NCBI GenBank assembly: GCA_963719465.1
Contig: OY970386.1
Coordinates: 62,001-126,000, forward strand
Origin: JALHUB01 sp963719465
GTDB taxonomy: Bacteria > Chloroflexota > Dehalococcoidia > DSTF01 > JALHUB01
Direction: 5' to 3'
Length of the DNA: 64,000 nt
Shown: positions 1 to 7,399 of the stretch, one piece after another
How the letters are laid out: the number at the start of each line of letters is the position of its first letter
How positions within the stretch are numbered: the stretch's first letter is position 1
Notes under the pieces: model-generated
Database searches by the model: none
Told to the model about the DNA's origin: nothing
What the model saw: only the letters and a program-made list of their open reading frames with translations
Made by a program: the position numbers and the translations under genes

Positions 1-791
1 CGCTCGAAAGCTCGACGGGCTGGTTGCACTTTGTCTCCTTCCCTATCACCGTCATCTGCCTTTTCCTCCTTGGGCTCTGGCGTGAGGCTCTTCCACGGTT
101 GGAACGGCTTCTCGCCGTAGTCGGCCTCGGCCTGGGCGCACACTAGATAGTTGCGCCAGTTGCGAACTTCGTCGCCGCCTCTGAAAAAGCTCGTCAAATC
201 GACCTTGTGCTTGCGACCGCCGGGCCCCTCGTAGTCGACCGTCAAGGTGACGCGCTCCCCGCTAAAGAAGCGTCCGGCGCGTTCGTTCAGTGACGCTAGG
301 ACAGCGCCGGTGAGAGTCTGTTCGGCCTCGGCTTTATGGGCGGTTTTGGCGATGTCCAAAAGGGGAACGTCGAAGGTGTGGGATTCGGCGTTCTGAACGG
401 GGAATTCCATGGTGAGCATGGGGTTCTGTTGGGTGCCACGGAGCGTAAGGTAGCAGAAGCGTCCGTGCGGGAGTTTGGGATGGCCACCGACGTACTCGGC
501 GCGGGTTGCCAAGACGACGTGCGGCTGCGTCATGAGATTAGCGATGTCGCCGTTCGTGTGATAGTGGTCGACGATGGCGTCCGTGACCCAAAAGACCCAC
601 GGGACCCAGCCGAGTAAAAGTAGAAGGCCTGGGCTGCGTGCCAGGGCGCTGAAGAAGCCCCAGAACAGCCACCACGGAATGCCTATTATGAGCGTTAGGA
701 AGAAGCGGTCGATGAAGGACGCTCTTAGCCACGTGCGGACCCAGGGAGTAATGGCGAGTTCGTGGCGGGTTGAAGAGTACCACCAGACCAT
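1..791 (-). CDS. Membrane protein of the integrative element, partial
   Basis: An open frame runs without a stop from ATG 791 to the left window edge, giving at least 263 residues. A strong ribosome binding site (AGGAGGTGAGAC) sits directly before the ATG. The N-terminal 75 residues hold two hydrophobic segments (around FFLTLIIGIPWWLFWG and PGLLLLLGWVPWVFW), followed by a soluble region of mixed alpha/beta character that turns acidic and lysine-rich near the edge. Its 5' end overlaps the 3' end of the upstream replication-relaxation gene by about 67 bp, so the two are co-transcribed. I do not recognise the family. A membrane component of a transfer or replication module is possible, but that is context inference only. 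Confidence 0.6.
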   Translation of the reverse strand, partial: MVWWYSSTRHELAITPWVRTWLRASFIDRFFLTLIIGIPWWLFWGFFSALARSPGLLLLLGWVPWVFWVTDAIVDHYHTNGDIANLMTQPHVVLATRAEYVGGHPKLPHGRFCYLTLRGTQQNPMLTMEFPVQNAESHTFDVPLLDIAKTAHKAEAEQTLTGAVLASLNERAGRFFSGERVTLTVDYEGPGGRKHKVDLTSFFRGGDEVRNWRNYLVCAQAEADYGEKPFQPWKSLTPEPKEEKADDGDREGDKVQPARRAFE

Positions 792-1702
792 GTCTCACCT
801 CCTGTGAGCAGAGGATAGCGGCCGTCACGGCCGGCCACCTGCCAGACGGGGGCTTCCATTATAGTCTGCGGCGAAATGTCGTCAAGCATCGCGAACCAGA
901 AGAGACTGCGACCGCCTTCGGCCTCCGTCCAGCGCTTGATGCGCTCAAGGCGGGTCGAGTCACGGGTAACGTCGGCGATAACCCACAGAACGCGCAAGCT
1001 CCTGATGGCGTAGCGGCGTTCGTAGGTGCCGGTGACTTTCCACTCACCGTAAGCCCGGACCTTCTCCTTGAAGGGCTTCTCTTCGACCGTCGCCCGGTCG
1101 ATTTCGACCGCGAAAGCGCTCCGGTGGTGTGCCTGCTCGATCGTGAAGTAGCCATCGGGCACTACCACGAGTTGACGGCCCTGGCGCTTGGGGTCGTCGA
1201 GGTAGTCCTTCATCTCGCGTCGCTTCAGGGCGCGCTCGTCGGTCCACGAGACCGCCAGCCCGCGCTCCTGCGCGGCGAGCGTCAAAGCGATGCGAAAGTC
1301 GTTGATTGCCAGCGTATGGCGCATGAAATAGAGCTCACGGTCGTTATGACGCGCCCGCCAGTCGAGTTCCCGCTCGTCTACCTTGCGGTCGCGGGCCACT
1401 ACCGACGCGCCCTTTGGGGCGAGCGTGTATATCGCCTTGGTCGAGCCGAACGAATTGAGAGCGGGAACGTATATGCGGTCGAGGTAGGCGTTGTGGTAGA
1501 GCAAGGCGAGCCGCCGCTTACAGTAGGATGCAGTTGACGGCGAGAAAAGTAGCTCCTGAACCTGCTCCCGCGTTAGAAAGCGCATATCCGATGCTGCGTT
1601 GAGGATGCGCACGTCACGAGCCGTTAGCTGCATCGGCGGCGGCGAGACGGCGCGTTTGTAGCGCGGCAGGCGAACGGGCGGCGCTGTGACCTGCACCATC
1701 AT
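725..1702 (-). CDS. Replication-relaxation family protein
   Basis: This 325-residue protein resembles the replication-relaxation family found on Gram-positive plasmids and integrative elements. The recognisable part is the N-terminal winged-helix segment, with LTARDVRIL followed by FLTREQVQELLF and a Lys/Arg-rich recognition stretch. A nuclease-like alpha/beta core follows, with FAVEIDRATVEEKPFKEKV and LRVLWVIADVTRDSTRLERI. The start was placed at ATG 1702 because GGGAGGTG lies 9-10 bp upstream; a longer in-frame extension to 1807 has no such site. The ATG overlaps the stop of the gene before it (ATGA), indicating translational coupling. The protein probably binds DNA in element maintenance or replication. 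The family call is by eye and was not tested against a profile. Confidence 0.72.
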   Translation of the reverse strand: MMVQVTAPPVRLPRYKRAVSPPPMQLTARDVRILNAASDMRFLTREQVQELLFSPSTASYCKRRLALLYHNAYLDRIYVPALNSFGSTKAIYTLAPKGASVVARDRKVDERELDWRARHNDRELYFMRHTLAINDFRIALTLAAQERGLAVSWTDERALKRREMKDYLDDPKRQGRQLVVVPDGYFTIEQAHHRSAFAVEIDRATVEEKPFKEKVRAYGEWKVTGTYERRYAIRSLRVLWVIADVTRDSTRLERIKRWTEAEGGRSLFWFAMLDDISPQTIMEAPVWQVAGRDGRYPLLTGGETWSGGTLQPATNSPLLPGSARG

Positions 1703-2256
1703 TTGCGGCCCACCTCCCAAGCCTCTGGGACGGCGTAGGACGGCCGTTTCGCGGGGACGGCGACCATCTGGTCGCCAACAATCAGAAGGGGCGGCGCAGC
1801 CGCCCATCCTCCGGGCGCGAAGGAAGGGGGTTCAAGGGGGAATTCCGAGCGCCCGCTGTCGTCGGCGTAAGCCGACCACCCTCGCCTAGCGGGCGGGCGA
1901 GTAGGTGCCGAAGGCACTTGCGAGCCCCCCGCGTCCGCCGTGGGGCGAAGCCCCGCGGGAACCGTTGATGGCAAGACCAAAGGTCGTCTGTCATCAACGG
2001 CGGAGGCGGGGGTGGTCGGGTTCGCGAGGGCAAAGGCCTGAGCGAGACCGACGACAGTCGAAAACCGATTGTGGGGTGAATGGCCACGCTGTTGCCAGAT
2101 TCCCTGCATGAGGTTTTCGAGCCTTCCCCCTTGGTCAAGCGGCGGGCTCGACGCCCGTGAGCTTGACGCTATGTGCGGCCTGGCGGGCCGCACTGTGGGC
2201 TTGTGAAAGCCCACTGTTTTGGCCCACTCCTTTGGCCCGTAGAATAGCTGTGTCAT
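1699..2256 (-). CDS. Hypothetical protein of the integrative element
   Basis: This frame encodes 185 residues of no recognised family. It is supported by ATGA stop-start overlaps with both neighbours (2253-2256 and 1699-1702) and by an AAGGA motif upstream of its ATG. Against it, residues 85-150 are Pro/Arg/Ser-rich low-complexity sequence lying exactly over a cluster of perfect DNA hairpins at 1861-2000. Either a real coding frame accommodates structured DNA, or only the N-terminal part (MTQLFYGPKEWAKTVGF onward) is functional. No membrane segment or signal peptide is visible. Confidence 0.42.
   Translation of the reverse strand: MTQLFYGPKEWAKTVGFHKPTVRPARPHIASSSRASSPPLDQGGRLENLMQGIWQQRGHSPHNRFSTVVGLAQAFALANPTTPASAVDDRRPLVLPSTVPAGLRPTADAGGSQVPSAPTRPPARRGWSAYADDSGRSEFPLEPPSFAPGGWAAAPPLLIVGDQMVAVPAKRPSYAVPEAWEVGRK
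1861..2000. repeat. Cluster of four perfect hairpins
   Basis: Four inverted repeats lie within 140 bp. The first, at 1861-1876, is GTCGGC-GTAA-GCCGAC. The second, at 1905-1917, is GTGCC-GAA-GGCAC and can extend to 7 bp with one G-T pair. The third, at 1942-1954, is GGGGC-GAA-GCCCC. The fourth, at 1962-2000, has a 9-bp outer stem CCGTTGATG/CATCAACGG and an inner GACC-AAA-GGTC. They lie just upstream of the replication-relaxation gene. Such density is typical of an origin of replication or transfer, or of a structured RNA. Which strand matters, and the function, are unknown. Confidence 0.6.
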
Positions 2257-2510
2257 TGTAGGTTCGTCCTTGACTCCAAGGCGCGAAGGTCCACCTTTAC
2301 GTACTTGACGGCGACGATGTCGTCCGTCGGAACGGGTACGCCTCGCTCGATACAGCGAAGAGCGTGCTCCTCCAGTCGCTTCTTGAAGTCCTTGTAGGCG
2401 GCGTTTCTACCACGTCCATGTCCGACCACCTCCGGCAGCTTGGGCGCGAAGGCGATATGGCCGGAATGACCCCTGAGGATTAGGACTATGTACCTTCGGG
2501 TTGTGTTCAC
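2253..2510 (-). CDS. HicB-like antitoxin-fold protein without HicA
   Basis: The protein (85 residues from GTG 2510; 94 if GTG 2537 is used) has the HicB layout. A first beta strand (RYIVLILRG) leads to a strand pair (HIAFAPKLPEVVGHG), a long helix (YKDFKKRLEEHALRCIERG), and the PxPTDD turn typical of HicB partial-RNase-H folds. The shorter start is preferred because the fold begins there, but neither start has a clear ribosome binding site. No HicA toxin frame is visible beside it. The gene starts an ATGA-coupled operon leading into the replication-relaxation gene, so it may act as a regulator. The family call is moderate. Confidence 0.5.
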   Translation of the reverse strand: MNTTRRYIVLILRGHSGHIAFAPKLPEVVGHGRGRNAAYKDFKKRLEEHALRCIERGVPVPTDDIVAVKYVKVDLRALESRTNLQ

Positions 2511-2694
2511 GTGGGCAGATAACGCAGGGCCGGCCACTGAGCACGGACCGCAGCGGCGCTATCGCCGCCTTGGCTAAGTGCCGCCCTGCTAGATAGCTGC
2601 CAGGGCAATACCCTTTCCTGTCGAGGAAGGTAGTACCGGCCAGCCCCACACTTTAATTGTATACGATAGGTCAAATCGGCTTGCCCGCGCGGCA

Positions 2695-2723
2695 TTGACA
2701 AGCAGGCACCGGGGCCCCACAAT
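2695..2723 (+). promoter_or_regulatory. Candidate sigma-70 promoter for the XRE gene
   Basis: TTGACA at 2695-2700 is followed by a 17-bp spacer and CACAAT at 2718-2723. This would give a transcript beginning near 2730, about 75 bp before the XRE gene at 2804. The rest of 2511-2803 shows an AT-richer patch at 2654-2680 but no convincing gene. Confidence 0.5.
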
Positions 2724-2803
2724 GCCCGCGAAGGGAGGGATGGGAGTAGTCCATAGGTCGACTCGGTCAGCCTTCAGCGAGTGTGAGATTGGAGGTCTGA
2801 CCA

Positions 2804-3103
2804 ATGAGAACACTCGACCTTGTACGCGTTCAGGAAGACCGAGAAGAGTCCCTAGCCTATCTTCTGCGGAAGTACGGCGCGCGGGCGCGCCAAAGGGGTA
2901 AGACCCAAGCGCAAATCGCCCGGGACGCGTGGCTTGATGAGAGCTACGTCTCCAGACTCCTCTCCGGCGAGAGAGACGGTCCGAGCCGCGACGCTCTGAT
3001 TCTTTTGGGAAACTGGGGGTTGGAGCTAGCGGTCGAGGAAGTCGACGAACTCCTGATAGCGGCGGACTACAAGCCGCTAGTCCTTCCGGCGACGTTGAGA
3101 TAG
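2804..3103 (+). CDS. XRE-family helix-turn-helix regulator
   Basis: This 99-residue protein contains a lambda-repressor-type HTH at roughly residues 28-60 (KTQAQIARDAWLDESYVSRL, then LSGERDGPSRDALILLG). The pattern fits an XRE regulator: a Gln-containing helix, then a SYVSRLLSGER recognition helix with the usual Arg-rich turn. GGAGGT lies 7 bp before ATG 2804. It is encoded opposite the element operon and next to the integrase. It is therefore a reasonable candidate for controlling excision or the leftward operon, which is inference from position. Confidence 0.75.
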   Translation: MRTLDLVRVQEDREESLAYLLRKYGARARQRGKTQAQIARDAWLDESYVSRLLSGERDGPSRDALILLGNWGLELAVEEVDELLIAADYKPLVLPATLR

Positions 3104-3141
3104 CATCGCTGGGGGCTGGCCGGTCTCCTGCCCTCCCTTCG

Positions 3142-4131
3142 CTATTTCACTCTCGTCAACCGTCTGGGAACCATCCTCCGCCGCTCCTCCGCTATTCCCC
3201 CAAGTGGCGAGAACATCCGCATCTTCTCTTGTAGCTGCTCGGGCACCAAATGCAGGTAGCGCAACGTCGTTCTGATGTCGGAATGCCGAAGTAGGCGTTG
3301 GACAGTGTGGAGGTCAGCGCCATTGGCGAGCATCCTCGTCGCGGCGGTGTGGCGCAAGAGGTGGGGATGTAGCCGGTTGATGCCGGACTCTTTGGCCAGC
3401 CGAACGAACATCGACTTGACCGCCTCGTACTCTAGCGGCTCGCCATAGATGTTCAGAAAGAATGGCTTGGTCTTGGGGTCGGCGGGGATGCGGAAGGCAG
3501 TCGCGTAGCGGTTTAGTGCCTTCTGAGTTGTCGGGCCGATGGGGACGTAGCTCTCCTTATCGCCTTTGCCGTGCACCTTGACGTACATCTCCTTCAGGTG
3601 CACGTTATCAACCTGAAGGGTGACGACTTCAGCTAAACGCAAGCCGCTTTCCAGCATAAGGCAGACAATCGCTCGGTTGCGACAGCCGATGTCAGTGCCA
3701 GCGTCGAGCATCGCCAAGAGATGCGCTATCTCCTGGCCGCTGAGCACGTCTATAGTCACGTCTTCGTACTTGGGGACCTTGGGCATCTCGACTCGGTTGT
3801 AGAGCTCCTCGCTGATATAGGCTTCGCGCTGGAGCCAACGTAAGAACGTCTTCAGGGTTCGGGCATACGCATGAAGGGTAAATTTGCTCAAGCCGTCCCC
3901 TCGGAGGCTGCGCTGGTAGCCGCGAAGCGCGTCGGCGTCCACGGCGCGAAGGCGGGCCTCCGGACCTAGCCACGCGCTGAAGCGGCCGAGCATTTCACCG
4001 TACCAGCGAACCGTCTTGGGGGAATGGTTGCGGTCCTCGTTGTACATGAGGAACGCCTGCACCAGGTCCGTCACTGCGATGTCTGACTTGTCCACGTCTT
4101 GCCACCTTCTTCGTTGAAGTCTCGAAGGCAT
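3142..4131 (-). CDS. Tyrosine recombinase (integrase) of the element
   Basis: This 329-residue site-specific recombinase has an N-terminal SAM-like core-binding domain (about residues 20-105) and a C-terminal catalytic domain. The catalytic set is visible: Arg in ESGLRLAEV, Lys in HGKGDKESY, HxxR in HPHLLRHTAATRM, His in RLLRHSDIRTT, and the nucleophile Tyr in LRYLHL. ATG 4131 was chosen because AGGAGAG lies 6 bp upstream; an in-frame start at 4158 lacks one. It is the gene nearest the tRNA-Gly 3' end, as expected for the integrase of a tRNA-targeting element. It is distinct from the housekeeping XerC at 45 kb. Confidence 0.9.
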   Translation of the reverse strand: MPSRLQRRRWQDVDKSDIAVTDLVQAFLMYNEDRNHSPKTVRWYGEMLGRFSAWLGPEARLRAVDADALRGYQRSLRGDGLSKFTLHAYARTLKTFLRWLQREAYISEELYNRVEMPKVPKYEDVTIDVLSGQEIAHLLAMLDAGTDIGCRNRAIVCLMLESGLRLAEVVTLQVDNVHLKEMYVKVHGKGDKESYVPIGPTTQKALNRYATAFRIPADPKTKPFFLNIYGEPLEYEAVKSMFVRLAKESGINRLHPHLLRHTAATRMLANGADLHTVQRLLRHSDIRTTLRYLHLVPEQLQEKMRMFSPLGGIAEERRRMVPRRLTRVK

Positions 4132-4259
4132 CTTCTCTCTCCTTCCCGGCCAGGTCATGGCCGCACAGACAAACAGGCCACAAGCTTCCGAGACGCGAGG
4201 CCCTAAGCCTCCGAAACAGAGGGGGTCAAAAACGGGTGTCTATGGGGCAGAAATGAATC

Positions 4260-4334
4260 TGGAGCGGGGGACGGGATTCGAACCCGCGACGTCCTGCTTG
4301 GAAGGCAGGAGCTCTACCGCTGAGCTACCCCCGC
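4260..4334 (-). tRNA. tRNA-Gly (anticodon TCC)
   Basis: The minus strand folds as a complete cloverleaf. The acceptor is GCGGGGG/CCCCCGC, the D arm GCTC/GAGC, and the anticodon stem CCTGC/GCAGG has loop CTTCCAA. The T arm reads GCGGG-TTCGAAT-CCCGT. The anticodon TCC reads GGA glycine codons. The discriminator is T at 4263 and CCA is encoded at 4262-4260. Its 3' end faces the integrase at 3142-4131, so the 3' half is the likely attachment site of the element to its left. Confidence 0.95.
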
Positions 4335-4440
4335 GTCGCTATCTAAGTATAGTCCCGATACGGGGTCGCGGCAACGCGAGGTAGCTCGCGCAAGTGACGG
4401 ACTCGCCCCGCCGCGCTGCTGCGGCAAGAAGAACGCCTGA

Positions 4441-4469
4441 TTCCGAAATTAGGCCGAACCGTGTATGAT
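4441..4469 (+). promoter_or_regulatory. Candidate promoter for the carboxypeptidase-regulatory-like lipoprotein
   Basis: TTCCGA at 4441-4446, a 17-bp spacer and TATGAT at 4464-4469 form a plausible sigma-70 promoter. It lies about 50 bp upstream of the lipoprotein start at 4521. Confidence 0.45.
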
Positions 4470-4520
4470 GCGCGGAGAACGGTAGGGAACCCGTTCCTAT
4501 TAGCCACGGAGGGAAACGAC

Positions 4521-4898
4521 ATGCGACCAATCCTCAATCGGCGAAACCTCTTTCTACTCCTGCTCCTCGGCACGACGGCCATTTTGGCGACGGCCTGCAT
4601 GTGGGGAGTCGTCACAAACTCCAGTACGGGGACGGGCATCTCAGGCGCAACAATCACCTTCACGGATGCCAACGGCACGACGGGGACGACGACCACTGGC
4701 CCCGGCGGCCTCTACGCCTTCAACTCCTCGACCGGCCCGGTTCCGGCTGTAGGGTCCTCCGTCCACTTCGAGGTGAGCGCGCCCGGATTCGCCACCCTCA
4801 AGACGACCCGAACCGTCGACTATGGCGATAACCCGTACGCCACTCTAGCTAATCCCTCGTCGTTCTGGGACGTTCGAGACGTTCAAGTTGACGCATGA
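4521..4898 (+). CDS. Lipoprotein with a carboxypeptidase-regulatory-like domain
   Basis: This 125-residue protein starts at ATG 4521, preceded by GGAGGGAAACGAC. It begins with a signal peptide (MRPILNRRNLFLLLLLG) ending in a lipobox-like LATAC, so it is probably lipid-anchored outside the membrane. The mature part (GTGISGATITFTDANG to FEVSAPGFATL) resembles the carboxypeptidase-regulatory-like beta-sandwich. The 3' end overlaps the NHL frame at 4888, which has no export signal and no good ribosome binding site. The two may be one exported protein split by a frameshift, or a coupled pair. Confidence 0.7.
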   Translation: MRPILNRRNLFLLLLLGTTAILATACMWGVVTNSSTGTGISGATITFTDANGTTGTTTTGPGGLYAFNSSTGPVPAVGSSVHFEVSAPGFATLKTTRTVDYGDNPYATLANPSSFWDVRDVQVDA

Positions 4899-6000
4899 GG
4901 CGGAGGAAGGCGATATCACGACGCTCGCCGACGGCCTCAACTTCCCGACGGGCGCCGCCTACGACGCCGACGGAAACCTCTACTTCAGCGATTGGGACTC
5001 CTGCCGCATTCGTGAAGTCCACGCCAGCAGCGGCTCGATAACCACCGTCGCGGGCAACGGCACCTGCGGCGGTTCCGGCGATGGCGGTCCGGCAACAGCC
5101 GCCGAGCTGGGCGACATCAGCGGCCTCGCCCTGGACGGTAACGGGCACCTCGCGGTAGCGACCAATAGCGACAACGATTGCCGGGTCAGAGAGATCGACC
5201 TGAACTCCCACGTTATCACGACCGTGGCCGGAAACGGGACTTGCGGTTTTGCCGGCGATGGTGGTGCCGCGACTAGCGCGGAACTGGCGCTGGCAGACCA
5301 CACCGTGCCTTCCCTCTTCGTGTGGTCCGACATTGCGTTTGACTCCAGCGGCAACCTCTACATCGCCGATATCTTCAACTGCCGCATTCGCAAGGTTGGC
5401 GGCGGTACCATCACAACCTACGCGGGCTCCGGATCGACCGGCTTCACGTGCGGCTCCTTCAGCGGCGATGGCGGCCCTGCGACGGCGGCGACTCTCAATC
5501 AGCCCAGCAGTGTCGGCATCGACCATAACGGGAACGTGTACATCGGCGAACTCGGCGGTTGTCGGGTGAGGAAGGTAGCGCCTCCGACGTCCGCTGCGGG
5601 CGGATTCATCACCACCGTCGCGGGAACGGGGACGTGCGGATCGTCGGGCGACGACGGTCCCGCCAAGAACGCGAAGCTTTCAAGCGTTCGTGGACTTGCC
5701 GTGGACAGCGCAGGCGATGTCTACATCTCGCAGTTCACCTTCAGCGGTTCGAACGGCCAGACCCAGTATTGCGAAGTGCGGCGCATCGACGTTAGCTCAG
5801 GCAAGATAAGCGCGGTCGCGGGCACAGGCACCTGCGGTGACACCGGCGATGGGGCCGACGCCACGGCGGCGAAGATCAACCAGCCAGGCGATATCGCGCT
5901 CGCCTGCAATGGCGATTTGGCTTTCCCCCAAGGGACGAGCGACGACATCCGCGTGGTCCTGGGCGTGAACGACGGGGGAGACAGCACCGTCTGCAATTGA
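4888..6000 (+). CDS. NHL-repeat beta-propeller protein
   Basis: The frame encodes up to 370 residues built of about five to six NHL-type repeats. Each has the signature ITTVAGNGTCG followed by SGDGGPATAAEL and a strand such as DADGNLYFSD or DSSGNLYIAD, with CRIRKV motifs marking blade edges. Paired cysteines recur in each repeat, which suggests disulfides and thus an extracytoplasmic location. Yet this frame has no signal peptide, and its only upstream start is TTG 4888 without a ribosome binding site. The preceding gene supplies a signal and overlaps in a different frame, so a fused lipoprotein-propeller reading is plausible. Ligand unknown. Confidence 0.7.
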   Translation: MTHEAEEGDITTLADGLNFPTGAAYDADGNLYFSDWDSCRIREVHASSGSITTVAGNGTCGGSGDGGPATAAELGDISGLALDGNGHLAVATNSDNDCRVREIDLNSHVITTVAGNGTCGFAGDGGAATSAELALADHTVPSLFVWSDIAFDSSGNLYIADIFNCRIRKVGGGTITTYAGSGSTGFTCGSFSGDGGPATAATLNQPSSVGIDHNGNVYIGELGGCRVRKVAPPTSAAGGFITTVAGTGTCGSSGDDGPAKNAKLSSVRGLAVDSAGDVYISQFTFSGSNGQTQYCEVRRIDVSSGKISAVAGTGTCGDTGDGADATAAKINQPGDIALACNGDLAFPQGTSDDIRVVLGVNDGGDSTVCN

Positions 6001-6164
6001 AGCGCCAGGCCGGCGCCGGCTGACCTACGCAAGGTCGCGAGGTGGTCGCCGAGCTACAGCCGCAGCTTGCGCTCATCCGATTCCGCTTGACGGGCCATTC
6101 GATCCGCTTGATACTCATCTTGTAGCCCTTCAGCAAGAATCGACGAGAAAGGGTAGTGACCAGC

Positions 6165-7385
6165 ATGAAACCGCAAGCGCGTAGTCGATGCCTAGCACGC
6201 GCCCTCCGGACTGTTCTTATCGCCGCGACGCTCGCGGCTGTGGCGGGGATTGCTATCTCCTGCGGCAGCTCCTCGTCGTTGAAGTCCGCCAACCCGGCTG
6301 CCGTGTCCACTTCAGCGCCGTCGAACACCGTCTGGCTCTGCAAGCCCGGACAGGCCGATAACCCCTGCGAGAGCGACCTCACCGCCACCGTCGTCAACGC
6401 CGACGGCTCGAGCACGACGGAGAGCGCCAGCGACGCCACGGACCCACCTATCGACTGCTTCTACGTCTATCCAACCGTGAGCAGCCAGACCACGGTGAGC
6501 GCCGACCTGAACATCGACCCCGAGGAGACAGCCGTAGCCGTGTCGCAGGCGGCGCGTTTCTCCCAGGTCTGCAAGGTCTACGCACCAATGTACCGTCAGC
6601 TCACGGTGCCTGGCCTCAACCAGTCGCTCTCAGGACAGTTGTCGCAAGCCGACCTCGCCCAGGCCATGGCCGTCGCTTACGGCGACGTCCTCTCCGCCTG
6701 GAAGGACTACATGGCGCACTACAACAACGGCCGCGGCGTCGTCCTCATCGGCCATTCGCAGGGGACGCTGATGCTGACGCAACTGGCCTCATCGGAGATC
6801 GACCCGAATGCCGCCGACCGCAAGCTCCTCGTTTCCGCGCTGCTGATCGGCGGCAACATCCTCGTCAAGACGGGACAGGACGTGGGCGGTGACTTCCAGA
6901 ACATCCCGGCCTGCCGCTCGAATGACCAGACCGGCTGCGTGGTCGCGTACTCGTCGTTCGACCAGACGCCACCCGCCGATGCCTTCTTCGGCAGAACTGA
7001 CGTCGGCATCCGACCCGCCGCCGCTGCCGGCAAGGACGTCGAGGTGCTGTGCACCAATCCGGCTGCGCTGGCAGGCGGAAAAGCGGACCTGTCGCCCTAC
7101 TTCCCAACCGCCGCCTTCCCGGGCGCCCTCAGCTCACTCATCACGCCGGGCGGCGACGCTCCGACGCCATGGATTTCCTACCCCGGCCTCTATACGGGCA
7201 CGTGCGAGAGTCAGGGCGGCGCGAACTGGCTTCAGGTCGATAGCACGAACGTCCCCGGTGACACGCGACCCATCGTCACGGAGGTTCTGGGACCGACCTG
7301 GGGGCTACACCTCGTCAACGTCAACATCACGCTGGGCAATCTCGTCGACCTCGTCCGCGCTCAGGCCGCAGCGTACACGAACTAG
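6165..7385 (+). CDS. DUF3089-family lipoprotein (alpha/beta-hydrolase type)
   Basis: The 406-residue product has a basic N-terminus, a hydrophobic stretch and a lipobox-like AISC (residues about 27-30), so it is an exported lipoprotein. The body matches DUF3089 proteins: DCFYVYPTVSSQ, VCKVYAPMYRQLT, and the nucleophile elbow GHSQGT (in VVLIGHSQGTLM). A long C-terminal half ends in WGLHLVNVNITLGNLVDLV. The Ser in GHSQG is the likely catalytic residue of an alpha/beta hydrolase, but the substrate is unknown. ATG 6165 was chosen over GTG 6156; a GAAAGGG motif lies upstream. The gene stands alone between the NHL gene and the convergent acyltransferase. Confidence 0.8.
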   Translation: MKPQARSRCLARALRTVLIAATLAAVAGIAISCGSSSSLKSANPAAVSTSAPSNTVWLCKPGQADNPCESDLTATVVNADGSSTTESASDATDPPIDCFYVYPTVSSQTTVSADLNIDPEETAVAVSQAARFSQVCKVYAPMYRQLTVPGLNQSLSGQLSQADLAQAMAVAYGDVLSAWKDYMAHYNNGRGVVLIGHSQGTLMLTQLASSEIDPNAADRKLLVSALLIGGNILVKTGQDVGGDFQNIPACRSNDQTGCVVAYSSFDQTPPADAFFGRTDVGIRPAAAAGKDVEVLCTNPAALAGGKADLSPYFPTAAFPGALSSLITPGGDAPTPWISYPGLYTGTCESQGGANWLQVDSTNVPGDTRPIVTEVLGPTWGLHLVNVNITLGNLVDLVRAQAAAYTN

Positions 7386-7399
7386 CCGAGGCCGACGTT

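Larger units (their letters stand above)
1..4260. mobile_element. Right-hand part of an integrative element at tRNA-Gly
   Basis: The segment holds a tyrosine integrase, an XRE regulator, a replication-relaxation protein and short unknown genes, with no housekeeping genes. The integrase start lies about 130 bp from the 3' end of tRNA-Gly(TCC), and that 3' end points into the element, which is the classic arrangement for tRNA-targeted integration. The left end, the second attachment site and any relaxase or coupling genes lie outside the window, so whether it is conjugative, mobilizable or plasmid-derived cannot be decided. The right boundary is set at the tRNA 3' end by inference. Confidence 0.65.

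Noticed and set aside
1782..2138. Alternative minus-strand frame of 118 codons over the hairpin cluster
   Set aside because: It is Pro/Arg-rich with no coupling to neighbours, unlike the frame at 1699-2256.
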